DNA of 64,000 nucleotides from Labia minor (Eukaryota; Arthropoda; Insecta; Dermaptera; Spongiphoridae): NCBI GenBank assembly GCA_963082975.1, contig OY720344.1, positions 89,404,107-89,468,106 on the forward strand, given 5' to 3'. The notes under the pieces were generated by a model, which ran no database searches, was not told where the DNA came from, and saw only the letters and a list, made by a program, of their open reading frames with translations. Below, piece by piece: positions 44,300 to 56,577 of this stretch. The translations under genes were made by a program, and so were the position numbers. Each line of letters starts with the position of its first letter. Within the stretch, counting starts at the first letter, position 1.

Positions 44300-44916
44300 A
44301 ATAAGTTGACCTGTGGCCAGGTCCGAACCGACCGGCGGTTTGAAGTAAATTAATTTCCAGCTACAGAAACAATTTCAAATAATTTTAATATATCTATTAA
44401 TGAAATAAAAAACAGATATGGATATAACAAATATTTTTAATTTTATTTTATTTATAATATATATGTAAGACCAGGCTGTGACGTCATGAATGACTGGATG
44501 ACGTCATATAATTTTAAATTAAGAAAAAACTAACAAAGAAGATTTTTCTCGAGGATAAATCCAATACAAAGTGCATGATTCGTGGTGATATGTAAAAAAT
44601 CTCCTCATGTGAAATTTGGTGTGAAAATAACCCTTTCCTTTCTATCGTCGATTGCTTATACTACCACTTCCGGTTTCCGGATTTGCACCAAAAGTTGATC
44701 AGTTCATCATACTGATGCATTAAGTAAATATACCAAATTTCATCAAAATCCGTTGATCCGTTCAAGCTGTAGACATCTATACGGACGGACGGACAGACAG
44801 ACATCATGCTAAAAATACTTTTTTCTGTTAAGAAAATGCATGAGATATGTAAAAATCTCCACATGTGAAATATGGTGTGAAAACAATACCTCCTTACTAT
44901 CGTCGGTCGGTAAAAA
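44300..44916 (-). mobile_element. Family B HINE-like element, near full length
   Basis: All B blocks are present in minus orientation. The GTCC core is short (44780-44804) and about 12 bp are missing from the GAATCATGCATTTTC block. The 3' hairpin GACCTGgccaCAGGTC and AACTTATT are intact. Its 5' end abuts the Helitron-like sequence that begins GAATCGCAAAATGTG. Confidence 0.85.
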
Positions 44917-45626
44917 TGAATCGCAAAATGTGTTTGTAAGCCTATAACTCAATAACGCCTGGACTAATTTTATCAATTCTTTTTTTTAAATGTTCGTTGA
45001 AGTCCAAAGATGGTTTTTACGGCGAGAAAAAATCAAATAATTGCCTGTAAAACTCTAAAAACAGCCCTTTTCTTTTTCCCACGAGTTACCATGGCAACCG
45101 ATTACAAGGAATTTCAAATTTGACTCTACATTTTAGTTAGAAATTTTTTTTCCAGAATGCCACCGAACAAATCAAATTTAAGTAGGTATTTAAAAAATAG
45201 TAAGCAAAGAAAAGAACGTTTAAAATTAAGTCAGGTAGGGTCATCTGATTTGTTAGAATTACAAAGCAAAGATAGGGAAGCTAAAATTAAAAAACGATTA
45301 ATTGAGTCTCTGACTGAGAGAGAAAATATGCTTTTTAAAGATAGGGTCTTACATGCAGCTGGTCTCTCTAAAGAGACAGAAGAAGAAATAGAAGAGAGGC
45401 TAAAAAAGATAGGATTTATCATACTGATAATGAGACTCAATCTTCTGAGTCTCAATCAGAGAGAGAAAATAGCCTTTTTAAAAATAGGGTCTTACATGCA
45501 GCAGGTCGTTCTTCTAAGACAGAAGAAGAAAAAGAATGGAGGTTAAAAAAGAGATGGACTTCTGGGGTACAGGGGGCAGAGCCCCGTCTAGGTGTGAAGA
45601 GCGCCGAAGGGGTTCTTAGCAGCTAG
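44917..45626 (+). mobile_element. Short Helitron derivative: leader, small ORF, 3' end
   Basis: The leader GAATCGCAAAATGTGTTTG and AACGCCTGGACTAA resembles the 5' region of arthropod Helitrons. A short coding start follows (45157). The element closes with GGGGTACAGGGGGCAGAG, an imperfect hairpin AGAGCGCC/GGGGTTCT, and CTAG (45623-45626)|T. The large Rep-helicase region is deleted, so it is non-autonomous. The extreme 5' TC end is not visible and may have been lost at the junction with family B. Confidence 0.7.
45157..45546 (+). pseudogene. Helitron N-terminal ORF remnant, frameshifted
   Basis: It starts MPPNKSNLSRYLKNSKQRKE, a basic start typical of the N-terminal region of arthropod Helitron proteins. 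It contains the module ERENMLFKDRVLHAAGLSKE. A second copy of that module (ERENSLFKNRVLHAAGRSSK) follows 143 bp downstream in another frame, showing a one-base loss in the A run near 45400-45406. The restored frame would run on to a TAG in the element's 3' end. Function of this N-terminal part is unknown. No Rep or helicase motif remains. Confidence 0.6.
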
Positions 45627-48600
45627 TGTTATATAAAATAAGTGATATTTTATACATTTATCCTCGAGAGATAGAGGTAAAGGAAATGGAATTAACTTTT
45701 TATCGACTTATATTAATATTGTTAATTCAAATTTTTAAAAATATGGAAATGAAGACATTCAATAATTAATTTCAAATTTTAAGATTAAAAAGAAAAAATA
45801 CAATAAATAAAAGGGTTATGAGTTTTGTTTGATCAATTCACAAGTTTTTTAAAAAAAAATTTCGTTTACGTAACAAATTCACTTATAAAAAATATGTTTT
45901 TTTAATGAATTTCTAACTCTAAATAAATTTTTAATTGTTATTTTTTATTTATTTTTATGAGGTGTGTGTAAATTGCTGAAGAATATATCCCTAATGTCTG
46001 TTATACAACACATCTCCATTTGTTATTAAAATAGCTTTATAGGTAAAATAATTAATACCTGTTTCACTAAATAATAATTAAACCAATTATAATAATTATA
46101 AAGATACTAATTTTCGAATCAATATTGAACCAGACATTAAAACCTACTAGGTTAATATACTTTAAAAATAACCGTTATTTATTTATTTTTTTAAACTAGT
46201 TATTTGAGTAAGATAACAGATTGATGCGATTATAATGGGGAAATTCAATTATTAAATAAAAAAAAATGCGGGTAAAGACATAAAGCGAGCGCTCACAGTT
46301 TATAAATTTAATTATCAAAATGAATGTTTAATTAACCAAAAAAAAAAACAAAAACAAAAAAGAAAACTTGGTGGAAAAACAAACTAGTCAGACAAGATAG
46401 CTTTTATAAAAATCACCTTAATTGTTTGAAAAAAGTGGCCGATCAACTTCGCTGAAAATTTTGTTTAGTTGGAAATTTGAAGTTAATTGGGAAACAATGT
46501 AAACATGAATACAAGTAGAAGCATATAAAAACAGACAGGTTTTTTTCGATAAAATATACAAGAATATCATTTGCTTAAATTTTTACGTTAAGTTTTATTG
46601 TTTATACGTTTATAGTTTAACTGACATCTAACTGACAACTCAAATTAATGCTGGATTTACAAATAAATTTTTATGAAAAATGGTATCTGTGGTAAATTTT
46701 TTCGAAATAAAAGAAAATGAAATTAATGAAAACAATAACTCCTAAAATAAATTGAATTTTAAAAACTTAAATAATCAAATGAATTATTAATATATTATTT
46801 TCGAATAATTTATAAACAATTTTTTATTTAATTTATTAATGGTAAAAATTCGACTCCGAATCTGATAAAAAGTAGCGCCTCCGATCAAGAAAATCAAGAT
46901 TTGGGTTGAGACTTCTGTATCACTGATCATACTACACCTCTATCCCGCTGAGGCGGCAACTTTCTTATTAGTCGTCGTTCTTTTGTAAGATTTACAAATG
47001 TAATAGTTTTTTTATGGCCAGAAATTTTCCATATAAAATTTAAGGATGCTTTAATACGGTAGCCAATATAGACAATCAAGAATGAATCCTGGATGATACC
47101 CAAGAAGTTCTATTACAACTGAGAACTGACTACTTTCTATATCTAAAATAGTATAAAACTTATTAATTAAGTTCAAAGATAAAAATTAAAATAAATATTG
47201 TTCAAAAAACTTTTAAATAATTTTAGAACTTTAGTATATCAGATGAATACCATTCAATCGATTCAAGTATTTAAATTTTAAATCGAATCAAAAAGTAAAA
47301 ATAATCGAAGTTCAAAAAGACAGAGGAAATATAAAAAAAAGAAATGATTGAATATTAATTCAAATTAATAAAGATAATTGGCGATGGTCTTAAATCATTC
47401 AAGTTTGAAACTAATCAATTTTGCCACACTTTATCCCACGTTGATTTTCTCTTATTGAACACATTTGATTTATTGCTTACAATTTGAAATAAAAAAAAAT
47501 TATAATTTATTAATATATTCAAATTCAAATCATTGACGACCCACTGCTATTAGATCAGGAAACTCGGTTGCCATTGTTCCCCTTTTTTAAAGAGTGGCAA
47601 TTGATAAATAGACCCATCCATCTTTTGTAAGATTTATCAACGCAAAATTGAAATAGCAATGAAATTAGAATAATAATTGCTTATCTATTGGTATAATTTG
47701 TATCTATTTAATATCCAATCATTTGATCAAATTTCTTAAAGAAAATACAAAAAAATGTTTAAATTTTTTCATAATTTATTCCGATGGACACACCAATTTT
47801 AATAAATTTGTTAATTTGATTGAATATCTTAAAACAATTTTATTTAGGACAATTCAATTTTAAATAAAAATAAAATAACATTTCATCAAAGTTAAAATGA
47901 ATTTTAGAAAATATTTTTTCTTTTTTTTTATGAATTTATCATCACATCGTTTATCTTAAGAGTTCACTCAGCAATTTGATTTTGACCTATACATTAAAGA
48001 GTCAACCAATCGTGCAGATAGTTAATCAAGATGTATCAAGTTGAATTATAATGAGGTAAACTATTAAACTTAAAGAAATATTAAAATCATTTGTGATTAG
48101 ATATAAATTACAATCTAATGTTACTTTATTTCACTGTTTATTTCATCACGCCTTCCTGACCCATAATTTGAATATAAATTTAAATTGTATAAATTTATTA
48201 TATTTTCGAATAACCCAAATGTATACATATATTTTATTGAAAAGGCTAAGAGTAATTTTGGTTACATAAACTATATATGTTAAAATGATTTAATAGATTT
48301 AACTATTCGATCCATCCTTAATGCTCTACGGTGTTATTGGAAAAATATATTAATTAACAAATTTTTCAATTCCTCAGTCATATTGAATCCTTATAATGAT
48401 TTTTTTTCAAATTTATTATTATTATTTAGATTAATTTTATTAATTAAAAGAATAAAAGAATTTAAATGATTTTTCCTATAAATGAATTTTCAAAACCATA
48501 TTATGAATAACTTTTATCATTTTTACTAGTTCTTTATATAAATTATTAAAATAAAAATTAAAATTATTTTTTAAATAATCGTTTGTTTGTTAAGTTTTCG

Positions 48601-49540
48601 CAATAATTCACTAAGATACCTTACTAATTTTAATTTTTGAATAGTGAGACCAAAGATCAATTTGATTTTAATATATATATTAGTTAGGTGAATTTTTTAT
48701 TTCTATAGTTTTTAGTGTTTTCTTTCTTTTGTATTTACACATGTTTTATGAATTAGCAATTAGTCCGTGTGTAAATTTTAATAATAATTATATTTTCTAA
48801 TTCCCGAATTATATTAAACCCATGACTTAAATTTTACTATTCAATTATGTGGTCATTAGGTTAAATAAGTAATCCGCTCTTATATATATGAAAATGTGCT
48901 AAAATAGGCTCACTCTTTTTAATAATTTTTATATAAAAATATTTACTATAGCCATTTAGACATTGTAGTGATTTACTTCGAAATTAAAATTCATGTAATG
49001 CCTATATTTTGCTGACATACGAATATTTTATTCATTATTTATTAAAACCTTATACAATATTTTATACTAATTTATATCCTATCTACATTAATTATATTTA
49101 TATGTGTATGGTTGGTTGACCTGTGTCATCACAGACTTTTATACATATAAATTAGTATTTATTAAAATTTGGTAAGACTCGATTGATGAAATGGTAGACT
49201 CTTCTGGCTGTCCCTCTCGAATCTTCAACTAGTTGCTATTATGCTGTTTCATTTCCAACCTGTCATCTTAATTAACACTAAATATGATATTGAATATTAA
49301 TCTCTTTTTAAATGGATTTTTAGTTTTAATGATCATGTTGCCTTTTCAAAATAATAATCTTTATTATCTTTATTCATCTTTATTCATCTTATTATTATTA
49401 TTATTATTATTTTTATAATTATGTAATACTTAACCATCCTCCATTTATCTTACTCTCTATTATCGATGACACATCATTATACGATTCGGCATCATTGTTT
49501 AATCGTCAATTTAATATGATCAGTAACAAAACGAACAAAA
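45627..49540. other. AT-rich DNA, one GC-richer island
   Basis: The island 46855-46980 has a 38-codon plus-strand frame (VAPPIKKIKIWVETSVSL at its start) without known motifs. An (ATT)n run is at about 49386-49411. Nothing else was found in nearly 4 kb. Confidence 0.4.
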
Positions 49541-50023
49541 AATCTGGAGTGTCTCCACTCGACTATCTTGCAAATTTGAATTCGATTAATTAACATTGAT
49601 AATCCCTAATATAAGGTAGGTACACTTGGTGATACTTAGAGCCATATTGAAAAATCGAGTTTCAGAACCTGATCGCAAAATCATCGTACCTCTTTTTTAG
49701 AACCATATTAAAAAAAAGCGAAAATTTTTTGATATCGGCCAGGTTGAGAATCACTACTTTAGAGGGAAAAAAATCAAAACTTGGTAGGTAATGACCCTCT
49801 TCCGGTTGAGTTACATTTCTCAAAAGTTGATAGAAAACTACGAATTTTGAATAATGCCCGTATACCAAAGTTCATTATTCTAGCTCAAACACACATACAC
49901 ATAGACATTTTTCTCAACCTTAGTGAAAATGACACAGGGACCTTTAAAACGTATAAAAACATCAAAATCTCGACATCGAAAATTTTCATAATCGCAATAC
50001 TATCTCTTGCAAGATAGTAAAAA
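49541..50023 (-). mobile_element. Family A HINE-like copy with hAT MITE remnant inside
   Basis: Family A blocks are present in minus orientation from TTTTTACTATCTTGCAAG at 50023 down to the hairpin region at 49541-49570. The stretch 49597-49760 is foreign. It contains TTCAGAACCTGATCGC and AAAATCATCGTACC, shared with the hAT MITEs at 39117 and 39659, and ends GGTTGAGAATCACTA, a hAT-like tip. Confidence 0.7.
49620..49756. mobile_element. hAT MITE remnant (family of 39117)
   Basis: It shares the internal words ATCGCAAAATCATC and GAACCATATT with the 39117 element. The right tip reads GGTTGAGAATCAC. The left tip is unclear and no target duplication was found. Confidence 0.5.
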
Positions 50024-50216
50024 GAGAACTCCTCCCTCAAAAATAACAAATTTGTTATAATTTTTTTTTGCTTCTTTAATTGATACTATGTAAACAAATT
50101 ATTGTTTAATTCAATATTATTATTAGTATATGTTATAAATTTGTTATAGTAATTAAATAAGTTGATTTTTAGTTATAAAAGTTATATGTAATTTTGTAAA
50201 TAAATACATATAAAAT

Positions 50217-50255
<39 letters not shown>

Positions 50256-52051
50256 GAATAGTGTTATTTAATCTGAAAATATTTATTTTATAATCTGGGT
50301 ATAAAATTTACCTAAAGATATATGATACGAGTACAAATATTATTTTAGTAGATCCATATAGAATACACTTAGGAATTGTGACTTTTGCCATTTATTTGTG
50401 TATTATATATATGTCTAATTAAAAAAATTTCATTTATTGGACACAGAAGATCGTTCGAAGCATAACGATTGAACAAATTGGAGAGATCATCATTGGAACT
50501 CTAAATCACTTTGTATGAAAGATGTATGAATGTAAATTGCAAGTGTGAATGAATCTTATATGTTAATCAAGTTCTTTTTTTTCTTTTATAAGAACTGATT
50601 GTAAATATATTTAAAATAAAAAAAAAAATATGTGTAAGATGAAAATAATTGGAAAATAATATTTATAAAATATTTAATATTAGGTATTAGTAATATATAT
50701 TTTTTTTAAATATCACTAATTTCATCTATTAATGAGATAAGAATTACTATAATAGTTTTAAAGTTGTTAAATTTGGATTAAAACATTTAATTAACATTTA
50801 AAACATTAAAATTAATTTTTAGAAATTCTTGTAGATTCTGAATTAATTTTATAAAATTATTTGTTAAATATTTTTTTTTTTTACAATTATATTTAATTTA
50901 TTAAATTATTTAGTATTTTATTAAATCATTTTTATTTGAATCATTCATATTTTATCAATACTATATCAAGTTTTTTTTGCCGAACTCATTTCAAAACATA
51001 CACGTGATTTATCTGAAGAGACGTAGGCGTATGTTTTAATGGTTATAATCTTTAAGAACAAATTTTACAAGACGTAAAAACTTTTATAATCACAATTAAT
51101 TAATTTTATATATCTATATCACAGTGTTTTTTACTCAATCAAAAAATCTTTCTTCATGTTTTGATATCAAATTAGAGATAAACTAAAAGCGTAAATGGTA
51201 TTCTCCTTTGTTTTTAATTAAAATTATCTTAAATAAATTCCAATCCTCTAAATGAAAGATCTTGTAAACGTTTAAAACAGGAGGAAATTGGTTAATACAA
51301 AGAGCAATAATTATATTTATTTATTTTGCAATCCAAAGGTAACAATATGGTTTTTGTTGAAATGTTGTTTGTTTTAATTAAACTACGGCAAATAAAATAA
51401 AAGCAAATTATTATAAATGTTATAAATATATAGTAGGTAATAAAAAATTTATAAGAGCTGAAAAATATTTTTTAATTATACAATTAAAAAAATTAATTTT
51501 AGATGAAGATTAAAAGAATTTAATCGTTATCTGAATATTTTTGTAAAATTTATTTTTGTTATATGATACAAACTTGAATTGGGGAAAAAATTAGAGTAAA
51601 TAGGTGAATTGCTAAATAAACAATAGGGTGGAGAGGGGGGAATATTAATAATTAATAAATATATAGTACTAATTTCATTTAGAATACTCAGGATGATTAT
51701 AATTATATAAAAATGGTTATAATATAGTTTTGTAGCCGAATTATAAATATCAAATTAAGACTATAAATATATAAATAATATTTTAAAGATATAAAATATA
51801 GAAAAATACATTAGGTTAGATATGTAGCATAAAGATTAAAAAAAATTATCAAATCTATTTATAAAGGAATCAATTAATAAAAGCTAGGTGGACCAAGAAT
51901 GCGTTGGGTAGACAAAAAAAAAACAAGAATGAGTTGTAATTTAAAAAAGGTGTCTCGGAGATATTGAAATTTTTTAGAAATAAAATATGGTTTCATTGTA
52001 TGCATATTATACATAATCAGAATTTCAAAAATTAATTCATATTTTATTTCA
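50024..52051. other. AT-rich DNA; possible tiny LINE scrap near 51890
   Basis: At 51890-51915 the plus strand reads GGPRMRWVD, the GRPRxRWxD word of LINE protein tails, in a short low-complexity context. This is too short to call. TA run at 50222-50252. No gene is seen. Confidence 0.35.
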
Positions 52052-52059
52052 TTGGATAA

Positions 52060-52156
52060 ATCATATAACCAATAAAGTCAAAGAGTAATGAAATAAGAAT
52101 TTAATTTTGTAATTAAATAAATATAATATTATATAATATATAAATATGTAGATATC
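52060..52156 (+). repeat. Repeat E, left half
   Basis: TCATATAACCAATAAAGTCA and TTTTGTAATTAAATAAATAT ... ATATGTAGATAT. The first 33 bp recur exactly at 54211-54244, and the rest recurs at 58376-58430. The repeat stops abruptly at 52156, where a GC-rich segment begins. Confidence 0.65.
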
Positions 52157-52603
52157 TATGCGCACGGCAGTGCGCCGGCCAAGTTCCAGCAAGCCGCGCG
52201 CATGCCGTAAGTATATTTACACGAATGGTTTGGAGTCACTTTTGACCCCCCTGTATCTCAGTGTCTATTGCAAGTACAGAGATAAAATTTTATCTCCGTA
52301 GTCATATACTAGAACTAAAGCAGTATGCCAAATTTCATAGTTATAGCTTCAGTAGATCCTGAAATATGACCCTGTGAAAATAGCTTATTTTGGAACTGAT
52401 TCACTGATTGGTCAACAAAATTCTTAGGGTATTTCCAATTGTCCTAGCGCTATGAAATTTGGCATACAGGTTGTGTGTTATAAGTAGGTTAACAAAAAAT
52501 TATGAAATTTAGGAAATCGGTCAAGCTTGAGTTGTTATAATCGAATATCAATGCGATTTTAACGAATTCAAACGAATTCATTGGTTTTGTCAGAAACTAA
52601 TCA
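52157..52603. mobile_element. GC-richer segment F, possible transposon end
   Basis: It starts with a cluster of GC-rich palindromes (GCGCACggcaGTGCGC; GCCGCGCGCATGCCG). It contains ATGAAATTTGGCATACAG and GCCAAATTTCATAG words in opposite orientation, reminiscent of the AAATTTGGTA block of the HINE families. Present once in the window. It joins family D at 52604. Identity unresolved. Confidence 0.4.
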
Positions 52604-52838
52604 AGCTAGGACTTCGAACAGTTTGTAGATTTCTTTTAAAATTTCGTCAAAATCAGTTAACCGGAAGTGGTACTTTACCTACACTGGTTGCGTTTACCTT
52701 TCAAGTAAAGTACCAGTTTGCTTCGAGATATTTGCTTCATATTTTGTATATAGATTTAAAAATGTGAAAAAAATTCAGATACCAAATTTCATCATGATCT
52801 GACTACCGGAAGTGACATTTTACCTATATAAGTAGCGT
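52604..52838 (+). mobile_element. Family D HINE-like element, 5' truncated
   Basis: It is nearly identical to 20560-20828 but lacks the 5' end, the simple repeat and about 20 bp after CTTCGAA. The perfect 11-bp stem TGGTACTTTAC/GTAAAGTACCA is conserved (52668-52715). It ends at AAGTAGCGTT, as does the copy at 20830, so the true 3' end of D is not represented in either. Confidence 0.7.
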
Positions 52839-53180
52839 TAGGTGTAAATTATAAATATATATAATAGTGTTAAACCATTTTACTTTATAATTTAAATTAA
52901 TGTTTGTTTATTTTTATTGTTATAACTTAACAGTTTCTATATAATTTTCAATTAATATTAATAGTTCTAATTATTTATTATTCAATACAAGTTGGAAATT
53001 CAGAACTATAAAATAAAAGAACAAATAAAATTATTATATTTAATATATAAACAAATATAATTTTAATTTACAAAAATTTGCAATTTTTTTAAACACAAAA
53101 TTACTTCAAAGGCTAAGAATGGACGCGGGCGCGGCACAAAAAGGAAAAAATAGGAAGCTTTCTTAAAAAAAAGTATTGAA

Positions 53181-54159
53181 ATCTAATCAAAAACATACCT
53201 GTTAAAAAGGGGGCCAAGTTCCTATCGGCTATTTGTTTGCCTAAAAAAGGGTTCAAATCCATCCCAATGCCAAGTTTAGATGCACTTCAAAATCATTCAT
53301 AATCATTTTTATCAACAGCCTGATCTACTGGTTAACATTTGGCATTCCAAAGAATCGCCACCACACCCAGTCCTCCGCCTCCTGCATCCAGGAACGCCAC
53401 TTTATTCACGTCAAATTCACTTTACCATACACCCAACTTAAAATATGGTATAGTTGTTAAAATACGTAGGTACATGGTTTAAAATATCTAAAATTATAAT
53501 ACATAGAAATTTGAACTTGGCAGGTTTTCGTACTGTACGTAACACTAGATTAATTGTATGATTATATTTATTATTTAAATATTTAAATTAACCTGCTAAT
53601 TCTAAGTATTCAAATTGTAGATATTTTAAACCAAGTAACTACGTATTTTAACAACTATACCATATTTTAAGTTGGGTATATGGTAAAGTGAATTTCGGCC
53701 AGATGAACCGTTGACGTGAATAAAGTGGCGTGTAGTGTGCCTGGATGCAGGAGGCGGAGGACTTGGTGTGGGACTGAGTGTTTTGTACAGCACGAAAACC
53801 TGCCAAGTTCAAATTTCTAAGTATTATAATTTTAGATATTTTAAACCAAGTACCTACGTATTTTAACAACTATACCATATTTTAAGTTGGGTTTTTGGTA
53901 AAGTGAATTTCGGCCAGATGGACCGTTGACGTGAATAAAGTGGCGTGCCTGGATGCAGGAGGCGGAGGACTGGGTGTGGTGGCGATTCTTTGGAATGCCA
54001 AATGTTAACCAGTGGATCAGGCTGTTGATAAAAATGATTATGAATGATTTTGAAGTACATCTAAACTTGGCATTGGGATGGATTTGAACCCTTTTTTAGG
54101 CAAACAAATAGCCGATAGGAACTTGGCCCCCTTTTTAACAGGTATGTTTTTGATTAGAT
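53181..54159. mobile_element. Foldback element with about 360-bp inverted repeats
   Basis: The arms 53181-53545 and 53790-54159 are inverted copies, beginning ATCTAATCAAAAACATACCT and ending with the complement. They are GC-richer than the surroundings. A 140-bp subunit (ACGTATTTTAACAACTATAC to GATGCAGGAGGCGGAGGA) occurs three times: once in the left arm, and twice in the right half (53640 and 53864). The two minus-strand ORFs (65 and 73 codons) share a C-terminus only because of this duplication. No transposase is seen. The class is unknown: a foldback-type or long-TIR MITE. Confidence 0.7.
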
Positions 54160-54248
54160 ATAATATATGGAAAACAGAATTAAAGGATAATTTTTTTTTA
54201 AATAAAATATATCATATAACCAATAAAGTCAAAGAGTAATGAAAATAT
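54156..54248 (+). repeat. Repeat E, right half and restart
   Basis: AGATATAATATATGG, AGAATTAAAGGATAATTTTT, then the 33-bp start of E again. The continuous version is at 58371-58490. The left half is at 52060-52156, so the intervening 2 kb interrupts E. Confidence 0.6.
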
Positions 54249-54819
54249 TTTTTAATATTCTTAATTTAATTGATTTTATTTCATTCTACTATGAATATAA
54301 AATTTGAATTTTTATAAGAAATATCTCATTTAAGGTTCTTAGAATAGAAATCTCCAATTTAATATGCTTCAAAGAGATGTTTTAGAGAAAAACTTTCCTT
54401 TAAAATTTACTAGCTTTATTTAATACTAAAATGATTGATTTAAAATGAAATATTTAAAAAAAATCAAGTTTATTTTTACTTGAAGATAACCGCTACTAAG
54501 CTACATTTATAAAAATTAGAAAATATTGTGATTTTAATATCTTAATCGAAAAAGTTTGATAGTTTTGTAGTGGAAGAGAATCTCATCCCAAAACAAAATT
54601 GTTTTTGTTGATTTTTATTTTAGAATATTAGGATTATATTTTTTTACTAATATTATTTAAATGAGATCTGGACAGAATCATGCTCTATAAATATGAGCTA
54701 TTTTTATTTAATTATATTAAGAGAGAATAAAGAATAAATAACGGAATAAATTAATTAAAAAAAAACAATATTTCTAAATTGACAATTTATATAGTTTCTT
54801 ATTATTTCCTTTATTTACT
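54249..54819. other. AT-rich DNA, no gene seen
   Basis: Featureless A+T sequence between repeat E and family A. Confidence 0.5.
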
Positions 54820-55140
54820 TTTTTACTATCTCGTGCGATCACGAAAATTTTCGATGTTGAGATTTTGATGTTTTTATACGTTTTGAAGGTTCTTGAATCA
54901 TTTTCACTAAGGTTGAGAAAAATGTCTGTGTGTATGTAACCAAGATTACGCAAAAACAGTTTGAGCTAGAATGATGAAATTTGGTACATGGAGATTATTG
55001 AAAATTCATAGTTTTCTCTCAACTTTTGAGAAAGATAGCTGAACCGGAATAGGGTGATTACCTACAACGTTTTTATTAATATATGTTATTTAATCCAATT
55101 CAAATTTGCGAGATAGTCGAGTGGAGACACTCCAGATTTT
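54820..55140 (+). mobile_element. Family A HINE-like copy, internally deleted
   Basis: The 5' TTTTTACTATCTCG end has lost part of its hairpin. The blocks run through CCGGAAT-type and GTGATTACCTACAACG and then jump to TATGTTATTTAATCC, skipping the TTGATGGCACC part. The 3' inverted repeat GCGAGATAGT and the hairpin GAGTGGAGACACTC are intact. Confidence 0.8.
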
Positions 55141-56004
55141 TATAGTTATATTATTCTTCATAATGATTTTTTTTTTATTTCACTTGGAAGGACATTATAT
55201 ATTTTATTACAACTTGATATGTAAATATTTTAAATATCATTTTTCTTCTCTTGTGATTTAAAAAAAAAATAGCTCGCGTGTGAAGAAGAAATGCCAATGT
55301 GAGTATTATTTACGCTATTACAGGATTAGGTTGTTATTAACAGTTTGTTTTGTTTTTTTTTTTGTTAGAAAATTCATTGCCTAAGGGTTCGTGAGATCAA
55401 AGATCCTAGACAGTACCAAGTTTAGTATTAGAGTTTAGAAGAAAAATCTGAAATTAACTATTATAAAACAATCTGCAATGAAAATACGATTTATACTAAT
55501 AACTATCTATTAAAAATTCAATATTAATTATAGCTTGTACATTGTTTACTAAATAAAATCATTCAATTTAATAATAATACATAATAAATTTTTATTAATA
55601 TAAATTTGTATAATTTTTATTAAGGATTTTTAAAATTAAACCAGTTGAACCTTTATTCCAATACTTGAAAATATAGATCGATAAAAAAATTAAATACAAT
55701 TTTAAAAATATTTCCTATGGATTAATTAAACATATGATTTTACAATTTATAATTTATATATTACATTCAATCTATATTTTTCTATGTAGACAAACATATT
55801 ATATTAGTATTAATAAAGGATTGGATTTTCAAATATTATTACAGGCGAGTTTAAATTAATATTAAATTTACAAAATATATTTAAAATGAAGAAAAAAATA
55901 AAGCATAGTAAATGGTCTTTGTTGCCTAAGGTGCCTCGAGGTTTGAATAATAATAATAATAATAATTAAAATAAAGTATATTTTGGGCTACTACTGCACT
56001 TGTT
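55141..56004. other. AT-rich DNA, no gene seen
   Basis: Contains (AAT)n at about 55949-55968. No gene. Confidence 0.5.
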
Positions 56005-56154
56005 TTTTTACCGACCGACGATAGTAAGGGAGGTATTGTTTTCACACCAAATTTCACATGTGGAGATTTTTACATATTTCCACGAAACATGCATTTTCTT
56101 AACAGAAAAAAGTATTTTTAGCATGATGTCTGTCCGTCCGTCCGTCCGTCCGTC
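56005..56154 (+). mobile_element. Family B 5' fragment
   Basis: TTTTTACCGACCGACGATAG through the first block to a pure GTCC run (56128-56152), where it is cut. The plus-strand ORF across it is a shadow. Truncation within the simple repeat is seen here and in the D copy at 56577. Confidence 0.8.
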
Positions 56155-56412
56155 AGAAATAATTTTCTCCTTTTTAGTGCATTTAAATAAAAGATGTTTT
56201 TAAAAAGTTTTTTTATACTTTATTTAATTTTAATTATTATTAATATTCTTAAAGGATGATTTATCTGTTTTCATCTATTTTGTAAATATTCTGTTTAGAA
56301 AAATAAAAAAAAAAAAATTAATAAAGAATAAATAAATTTTAATTTAGAATAAAAAATATTTTTTCTGAAATTAAAATTAATTATATAAAATTTATATAAT
56401 AAATCAGATTGA

Positions 56413-56577
56413 TTTTTACTTTCCCGCATACTTCGTATAAGGGAAGTATTGGAATCGTCAAAAATTTCGACTTCGAGATTTCGATAGATCTTGACGTTTT
56501 AGACCTCCCTGAGTCGGAAAATACCATTTTTCGAATTATGTCTGTGTGTGTGTATGTATGTATTTATGTATGTATTA
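56413..56577 (+). mobile_element. Family D 5' fragment
   Basis: TTTTTACTTTCCCGCATAC to the TGTG/TATG simple repeat, where it stops. It differs from the 20377 copy by only a few bases. The GAAGTATTGGAATCG and GAGTCGGAAAATACC words are conserved. Confidence 0.75.

Noticed and set aside
45231-45455. 74-codon minus-strand ORF
   Set aside because: Antisense shadow of the Helitron N-terminal frame.
53648-54060. Two minus-strand ORFs with the same C-terminal peptide
   Set aside because: The shared end comes from a duplicated non-coding subunit of the foldback element, not from a gene family.
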